A stretch of 64,000 bases of DNA from Halomonas caseinilytica. Lineage in GTDB: Bacteria; Pseudomonadota; Gammaproteobacteria; Pseudomonadales; Halomonadaceae. Of this stretch, positions 59,316 through 64,000 are shown one piece after another; the stretch's first letter is position 1; each line of letters begins with the position of its first letter. A program made the position numbers and the translations under genes. The notes under the pieces are model-generated. The model did not search any database, was not told where the DNA came from, and saw only the letters and a list, made by a program, of their open reading frames with translations. The stretch spans positions 1 to 64,000 of the forward strand of contig NZ_BDEP01000016.1 in the NCBI RefSeq assembly GCF_001662305.1, written 5' to 3'.

Positions 59316-62096
59316 TCAGGGAGGCGGGAGCTGGGTCAGGCTTTCCAGGCTACGATCCAGCTCGCCCACTTCCCGATCCCACAAGGCCGGCGGGATTGGC
59401 CCGGTGGCGAGCAACTCGCACAGCACATCGCGCAGTTCCTCCGCCCGCGAGGGCGCCTGCCCCAGGTTGTCATTCAGGCGCTCCACCTGGATGGCGAGCC
59501 GCAGGGGATCGTCCCGTTGAGCGACCTGTCCGCCGGCGAGCAGCGCCAGATGGACGCGCACGCGCGCCAGGCGTTCCTCGACTTCCGTGCGTTCCGGTGG
59601 GCTGCGGCGGGCGTCGTTGCGCCGCTTGTGGGCGTATTCCAGGTCGCTCGACAGCGCAGGCTCGCCGCTATGCTGGACATCCTGCGGCGATTCTCCTTCC
59701 AGGCTGGCCGCGTCGGCTCGCAAGTGAGCATCGAGCAGTGACCGCACCCGGTGCCAGCGATGAACTTCTTCAGCCAGGGCAAGGCGCGCCAGGCGCTCGC
59801 GCCGCGCACGGATGATGCCCGACCAGCGTTTCCGCATGCCCTCGCTGCGCCGGCCATGAGGCAGCGGCTCGAGTGCCAAGGCCTCGTTGATGGCCTCATC
59901 GAGACGGGAGGCGTCGTCACTGGAAGTGGGGTGCCAGGCGTCCCAGCGCTCGATCAGGGCCTGCATGGCCTCGAGTTTTGCCTTGTTGCTGCTGTCGTGC
60001 TGCTTGCGGGCGGTATCCCGGCTGGCGAATATCTCGTCGCAGAGGTGGCGGAACTCGCGCCATAGGGTCTTCTCTTCATGGCGCGGCGCGCGCCCGAGGG
60101 CGCGCCAGCGTTTCTGCAGCGACTTGGCCTGTTCTGCTTGTCGTGCCGCCGGCTGTTCGCTGTCGCGCAGTTGGCGTGCCTCATCGATCAACTGGCGCTT
60201 GGCATCAGCAACCTCGCTGGCACGGCGTTCGATCAGGGCCTGGAGGGCATGCCGAATACGTCCAAAGCGGCGGCCGATGGCCTCCGCCTGATCGCGAGGG
60301 ACCGGCGAATGGCGTCGCCATTGCTGACGGGCTCGGTCGCGGATTTCGCGCAGGGCATCGGGATCTGCCTGGTTCGATGGTTGCTCGAGCAGGGTTTCCA
60401 GTTGCTCGCAGAGCGCCTCCCGGGCTTCCAGGTTGCGCTGTCGTTTCGCCTGCTGTTGCTGACGCCATGGCGCCAGGCGTTCGTGGATGCGGTCCGAAGC
60501 GGCGCGGAACCGAGTCGATTGCTCGCGGTTGGCGGCGGCATCGCCGAGGTCCTTCCATTCCTTGATCAGTCGGCGATGGTGACGGTCGAGTTCGGCATCA
60601 CCGAGCGTGTCGTCGTCGGCGAGTGCCGTGATGTCCTGGCAGAGCTGATCGCGCTTGGGCCCTGCCACGAAGCCTCGCCAATCGCGTAGCTCGGCGAGCC
60701 GGGCGCCCAGGCGCTTGAGCCGGGCGGTGTCGATGCGCTGGCGGGGAAGTTCGTCGGCCTGCTGGCGCAGGCGCTGATGAAGGCGGCTGGCACCCTTGAA
60801 GGCACCGCTTTCCAGTAGCTGCTCGAGTTGAGCCAGATCGTCGCTGAAGCGGGCCAGGCGCGCTTCGAGGTCGTCATCCGCCGGCGCTTGCTGTTGCCGT
60901 GCGAGCTGGTCGCGGGCTCGCTTCAGCAGTGGGGAAGGCGGGAGCTCGTCGGGCCAGCCGCAAGCATCGACCAGGGCGGCGAGACGTTCGTCGTCACCGT
61001 CCTTCAGGGCCTGCTGGAGGGCGTCGGCACGTTCGTCCAGGCGCACGCGGGCCTGGACGATGCGGTCATAGCTTGCCAGGGCCGCGTCGTAGCGCTGGCG
61101 GAGCGCATCATCGGCGAGGTGCTTGTCGGAAAGCGCCTGCCAGCGGCTGGCCATCAGCTGCTTCTGCGATTTCAGGCTGGCGATGTCCTGATCGGCGAGG
61201 CGCTCGCCGTGACGCAGGCCGTCGAGGCTTTCCTCCAGCGCCTCGACCAGGGATTCGCGGGCCTGGTCGGCATCCTCGCGCTGGCGGTCGGCGGCGTCCT
61301 GGGCGTGTTCGTGGGCTTCGTGGTCACTGATGACCTTGCGGCAGCGTAGACAGGCGTCCTGGTAGCGACGTTCCTGGTCGGCCTCGGGGGTGTCTTCCAG
61401 TTGCGTCCATTCGCGTACCAGATGACGGAATCGTCCGGCATATAACGGTTCCCAGGCGCTGTTGGCGTGCGCCTCCAGCTTTTCCAGCAAGTCCCGGCGG
61501 CGTTCCCGGGCCGCCGCCAGGGAGGCCGCATCGGTGCGCAATCGGTTGAGGCGTTCGCGAGCGAGACGTGTCACGCGGCGATCCCGCCGAGCCTCGTTGA
61601 CCAGGCGCGTCAGGCCTGCCTCGCTGGTGACCCGTTCGGCGGCGGCATGACGAACCGCCGCGATGCCGTTCTCGCAGGCTTGCCGAATCAGGGCGGGTTC
61701 GGTGTCGAGCCGTGCCAGGGCGGCAAGGCGCAATTGCTGGTTGTCGCCTTCCAGGGCAAGCCGCTCGAGCATCGCCGGATCGTCGAGCGTTTCGGCCAGG
61801 GCGATGCGGTGGCCCAGGTCGTGATGGCCCGCCCGACCGATGAGCAGCATGACCAGGCGTTCGCGCAGCTCCGCTGACTCGCCTTGCTCGGCGCGCAGGG
61901 TCAACAGGCGATCCGGGTCATCCAGCCGTTCCAGGGCGGCGTGACGCACGCTGCTGTCCTCGTCGACGGCGAGCCGCTCCAGCGCCTGGCGCTGGTCGTC
62001 GCGCTCGGGGTCGAGTCGTAAGGTGGCCTGGCGGCGGACCTCGGGGTCCGGGTGCCGCCAGCGTGGGGCGAACAATCGGCGAATCAGTCCTGACAT
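59316..62096 (-). CDS. HEAT-repeat and DUF349 domain protein
   Basis: A 926-residue cytoplasmic protein. The N-terminal ~190 residues are HEAT-like repeats, seen as repeated DPEVRRQA / DSSVRHAALERL / NQQLRLAALARL units. The remaining part consists of DUF349 repeats (for example WTQLEDTPEADQERRYQDACLRC, and later units with a Trp, a charged helix and DxxxxRF) and long charged helices. DUF349 proteins have no established function. It is divergent from minC with about 240 bp between. ATG 62096 is chosen because it yields the conserved MSGLIRRLFAPRWRHPDP start. Confidence 0.85.
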   Translation of the reverse strand: MSGLIRRLFAPRWRHPDPEVRRQATLRLDPERDDQRQALERLAVDEDSSVRHAALERLDDPDRLLTLRAEQGESAELRERLVMLLIGRAGHHDLGHRIALAETLDDPAMLERLALEGDNQQLRLAALARLDTEPALIRQACENGIAAVRHAAAERVTSEAGLTRLVNEARRDRRVTRLARERLNRLRTDAASLAAARERRRDLLEKLEAHANSAWEPLYAGRFRHLVREWTQLEDTPEADQERRYQDACLRCRKVISDHEAHEHAQDAADRQREDADQARESLVEALEESLDGLRHGERLADQDIASLKSQKQLMASRWQALSDKHLADDALRQRYDAALASYDRIVQARVRLDERADALQQALKDGDDERLAALVDACGWPDELPPSPLLKRARDQLARQQQAPADDDLEARLARFSDDLAQLEQLLESGAFKGASRLHQRLRQQADELPRQRIDTARLKRLGARLAELRDWRGFVAGPKRDQLCQDITALADDDTLGDAELDRHHRRLIKEWKDLGDAAANREQSTRFRAASDRIHERLAPWRQQQQAKRQRNLEAREALCEQLETLLEQPSNQADPDALREIRDRARQQWRRHSPVPRDQAEAIGRRFGRIRHALQALIERRASEVADAKRQLIDEARQLRDSEQPAARQAEQAKSLQKRWRALGRAPRHEEKTLWREFRHLCDEIFASRDTARKQHDSSNKAKLEAMQALIERWDAWHPTSSDDASRLDEAINEALALEPLPHGRRSEGMRKRWSGIIRARRERLARLALAEEVHRWHRVRSLLDAHLRADAASLEGESPQDVQHSGEPALSSDLEYAHKRRNDARRSPPERTEVEERLARVRVHLALLAGGQVAQRDDPLRLAIQVERLNDNLGQAPSRAEELRDVLCELLATGPIPPALWDREVGELDRSLESLTQLPPP

Positions 62097-62338
62097 GATG
62101 GTCCCGGCGAGGTCGCGGCTTGGCGGCGACACAGTAGGATGAACAGGGGCGGGCGAAATTGGCCCGACAAGTATCTAAGCATGCGTCGGCGCGGCAGAAA
62201 AGGGCGTCGAGCAGGAGTGTTGCCGTTACGAGACACTGACACGAAGGGGGCGTTGGGCTTATGATCAGTTGCAGGGTCCGGGGCTCTCGCTTAGCTTGGG
62301 AGCTGTATCCCGACCATCACCCGACGTGGAGTTCGGCA

Positions 62339-63085
62339 ATGAGTCTCAAAGTGGAAAGAGACGGCATGGCATTCACCTTCAAGGGCGGTATGTTGCCGAT
62401 GACGGTCATGGAGTTGGCCAGTGCCGATCCAGAGCACATTCGCGAGCAACTCGCTGGCAAGCTCAGTCAATCTCCGGCCTTCTTCCATCATACCCCGGTG
62501 GTGCTCAACGTCGAGCACCTCGATGAGCCGCATCTGGCGCTCGAACGGATCTGCGCGGTATGCCGCGCCCACAAGCTGCTGCCGGTGGCCGTGCGCGGCG
62601 GCCCGGATCCTGTCAAGCAATCGGCCTGGGCTCTGGGGCTCGGCTGGTTCCCGCCCCAGGAGGCGGATCGGCCTCGTTCCCTGGAGAGCGTGCCGGTAAG
62701 CGAGGCACCGGTGCCTGATGCTGAGGACGACGCGCCCCCCGTGGCCGATGAGATGGCGGGAGGCCGCATCTTTCGCGGTACGGTGCGCTCGGGCCAGCAG
62801 ATCACCTCGCCCGAGGGCGATCTGGTCGTGGTCGGCGCGGTCAATGCCGGCGCCGAGGTGCTGGCCGGTGGCAGCGTGCATGTCTACGGGCCTCTGCGCG
62901 GTCGCGCCCTGGCCGGTATCCACGGTAACACCCAGGCCGGCATCTTCTGCCGCGAGCTGCGCGCCGAGCTGCTGTCCGTGGCCGGCAATTACAAGCGGCT
63001 CGAGGATATCGATCCGCGCCTGCTGGGTACCGCGATCCAGGTGCGCCTGAGCGAGGCGCAACTGAGTATCACGCCGTTGGACTGA
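62339..63085 (+). CDS. minC: Septum site-determining protein MinC
   Basis: A 248-residue inhibitor of FtsZ assembly. The N-terminal domain (about 1-105, LKVERDGMAFTFKGGMLPMTVMEL) and the C-terminal beta-helix (about 145-248, GRIFRGTVRSGQQITSPEGDLVVVGAVNAGAEV, then AGIFCRELRAELLSVAGNYK) are both complete and are linked by an acidic, Pro-rich spacer. MinD recruits it to the membrane to prevent polar division. ATG 62339 is used; 26 further in-frame codons upstream are not conserved-looking. It leads the minCDE operon. Confidence 0.95.
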   Translation: MSLKVERDGMAFTFKGGMLPMTVMELASADPEHIREQLAGKLSQSPAFFHHTPVVLNVEHLDEPHLALERICAVCRAHKLLPVAVRGGPDPVKQSAWALGLGWFPPQEADRPRSLESVPVSEAPVPDAEDDAPPVADEMAGGRIFRGTVRSGQQITSPEGDLVVVGAVNAGAEVLAGGSVHVYGPLRGRALAGIHGNTQAGIFCRELRAELLSVAGNYKRLEDIDPRLLGTAIQVRLSEAQLSITPLD

Positions 63086-63159
63086 CACGGCCACACAACG
63101 ACGATTCGGTGGCGCGTGGCGCCGCCCTTTCTCCCAACATGACAAACAGGATGTGACAC

Positions 63160-63978
63160 TTGGCAAAGATCATCGTTGTGACCTCCGGCAAGGGTGGGGT
63201 CGGCAAGACAACCAGTGCAGCTGCCGTCGCCACGGGCCTGGCCCTGCGCGGGCAGAAGACCGTGGTGATCGACTTCGACGTCGGATTGCGGAATCTCGAC
63301 CTGGTCATGGGCTGCGAACGTCGTGTGGTCTATGACCTGGTCAACGTCATTCAAGGCGAGGCGGGACTCAATCAGGCCTTGATCCGCGACAAGCGGATCG
63401 ACAACCTGCATATCATGCCGGCCTCCCAGACGCGGGACAAGGACGCGCTGACCCTGGAAGGCGTGGAGCAGGTGCTCGAGACCCTGAACAAGGATTTCGA
63501 TTACATCATCTGCGATTCTCCCGCCGGCATCGAGCGTGGAGCGCAGCTGGCCATGTACTTCGCCGACGAGGCGATCGTGGTCACCAATCCCGAGGTGTCC
63601 TCGGTGCGCGATTCCGATCGCATCCTTGGCCTGCTGTCCTCCAAGACGCGTCGTGCCGAGCGTGGCGATGACCCGATCAAGGAACACCTGCTGATCACCC
63701 GCTATAATCCGAATCGTGTGGATCGAGGCGATATGCTCAATCTCGAGGACATTCGCGAGATCCTGGCCATCAATCTGGTGGGCTTGATTCCGGAGTCCGA
63801 AGCGGTGCTGCGGGCCTCCAACCAGGGCGTTCCGGTCACCCACGACGATGCCAGCGATGCCGGTCAGGCCTATGCCGACACGGTTTCCCGGTTGCTCGGC
63901 GAGGAGGTTCCCCTGCGTTTTCATGAATACCAGAAGAAGAGTCTGTTGAGCCGCATGTTCGGAGGAGGCCGCCGGTGA
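63160..63978 (+). CDS. minD: Septum site-determining protein MinD
   Basis: A 272-residue membrane-associated ATPase that oscillates between cell poles under MinE control and recruits MinC. The deviant Walker A is GKGGVGKTT (10-18), with IIDFDVGLRNLDL and ICDSPAGIERGAQLAM as the other nucleotide motifs. The C-terminal amphipathic helix KKSLLSRMFGGG is the membrane-targeting sequence. The start is TTG 63160, an uncommon codon. The gene lies 74 nt after minC and overlaps minE through GTGA. Confidence 0.96.
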   Translation: MAKIIVVTSGKGGVGKTTSAAAVATGLALRGQKTVVIDFDVGLRNLDLVMGCERRVVYDLVNVIQGEAGLNQALIRDKRIDNLHIMPASQTRDKDALTLEGVEQVLETLNKDFDYIICDSPAGIERGAQLAMYFADEAIVVTNPEVSSVRDSDRILGLLSSKTRRAERGDDPIKEHLLITRYNPNRVDRGDMLNLEDIREILAINLVGLIPESEAVLRASNQGVPVTHDDASDAGQAYADTVSRLLGEEVPLRFHEYQKKSLLSRMFGGGRR

Positions 63979-64000
63979 AGCTACTCGATTTCCTGAAGCG
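63975..64000 (+). CDS. minE: MinE, first 8 codons (cut by window edge)
   Basis: GTG 63975 overlaps the minD stop codon (GTGA). The visible residues, VKLLDFLK with V read as Met, match the start of MinE, the topological regulator that stimulates MinD. The rest lies outside the window. Confidence 0.85.

Overview
This GC-rich, gene-dense window looks like chromosomal DNA from a gammaproteobacterium, most likely a Halomonas-type (Halomonadaceae) organism. The inference rests on gene content: minCDE preceded by a DUF349 protein, class Ia nrdAB, metR/metE, phaB, a TelA protein, an initiator tRNA of E. coli type, and acidic proteins. No marker gene settles the genus. I see no integrase, transposase, CRISPR array, prophage or rRNA.

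Layout. 0.2-7.8 kb: a DUF1326/DUF2182 metal-binding pair, a LuxR regulator, a membrane protein plus TelA pair, an MFS exporter, a flavin reductase and a retropepsin-like protease. 7.9-11.8 kb: a two-gene DNA-repair cassette, a FAN1-like VRR-NUC nuclease overlapping an XPD/DinG-type helicase that carries its own nuclease motif. 11.9-19.3 kb (minus strand): an RND efflux pair with its TetR regulator, Nudix hydrolase, DUF3565 protein and KefB/C-type antiporter, apparently led by one promoter with a palindromic operator between -35 and -10. 19.4-26.8 kb: a 38-residue protein, an SDR, LtrA, a LysR regulator, Ada and a TonB receptor. 27-31.3 kb: nrdAB. 31.7-43.4 kb: a two-component system, metR/metE, lipoproteins, azoR, tag, gloA, DoxX and a CnoX-like protein.

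43.6-58.1 kb is the most coherent system: a glucuronoxylan-oligosaccharide locus. It holds a ROK (XylR-type) regulator, an NAD-dependent xylose dehydrogenase (XylB type), a complete sugar ABC importer, a signal-less GH43 beta-xylosidase, an exported GH67 alpha-glucuronidase, a carbohydrate porin, a XylE-like MFS symporter and an SMP-30 lactonase. The inferred route is: oligosaccharides cross the outer membrane through the porin; GH67 removes (methyl)glucuronic acid in the periplasm; the ABC system imports xylo-oligosaccharides; GH43 releases xylose in the cytoplasm; XylB and the lactonase make xylonate, feeding a Weimberg or Dahms pathway encoded elsewhere. Three sites of the form TTAGT-N11-ACTAA (one with a mismatch) lie upstream of xylB and the porin and are candidate XylR operators.

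58.2-64 kb: initiator tRNA-Met, phaB, a HEAT/DUF349 protein and minC-minD-minE (minE cut by the window edge).

Other regulatory signals worth attention are a perfect 13-bp inverted repeat in the ada leader whose second arm contains the Shine-Dalgarno sequence, a perfect 19-bp inverted repeat upstream of nrdA that resembles two shortened NrdR boxes, and a dyad between metR and metE.
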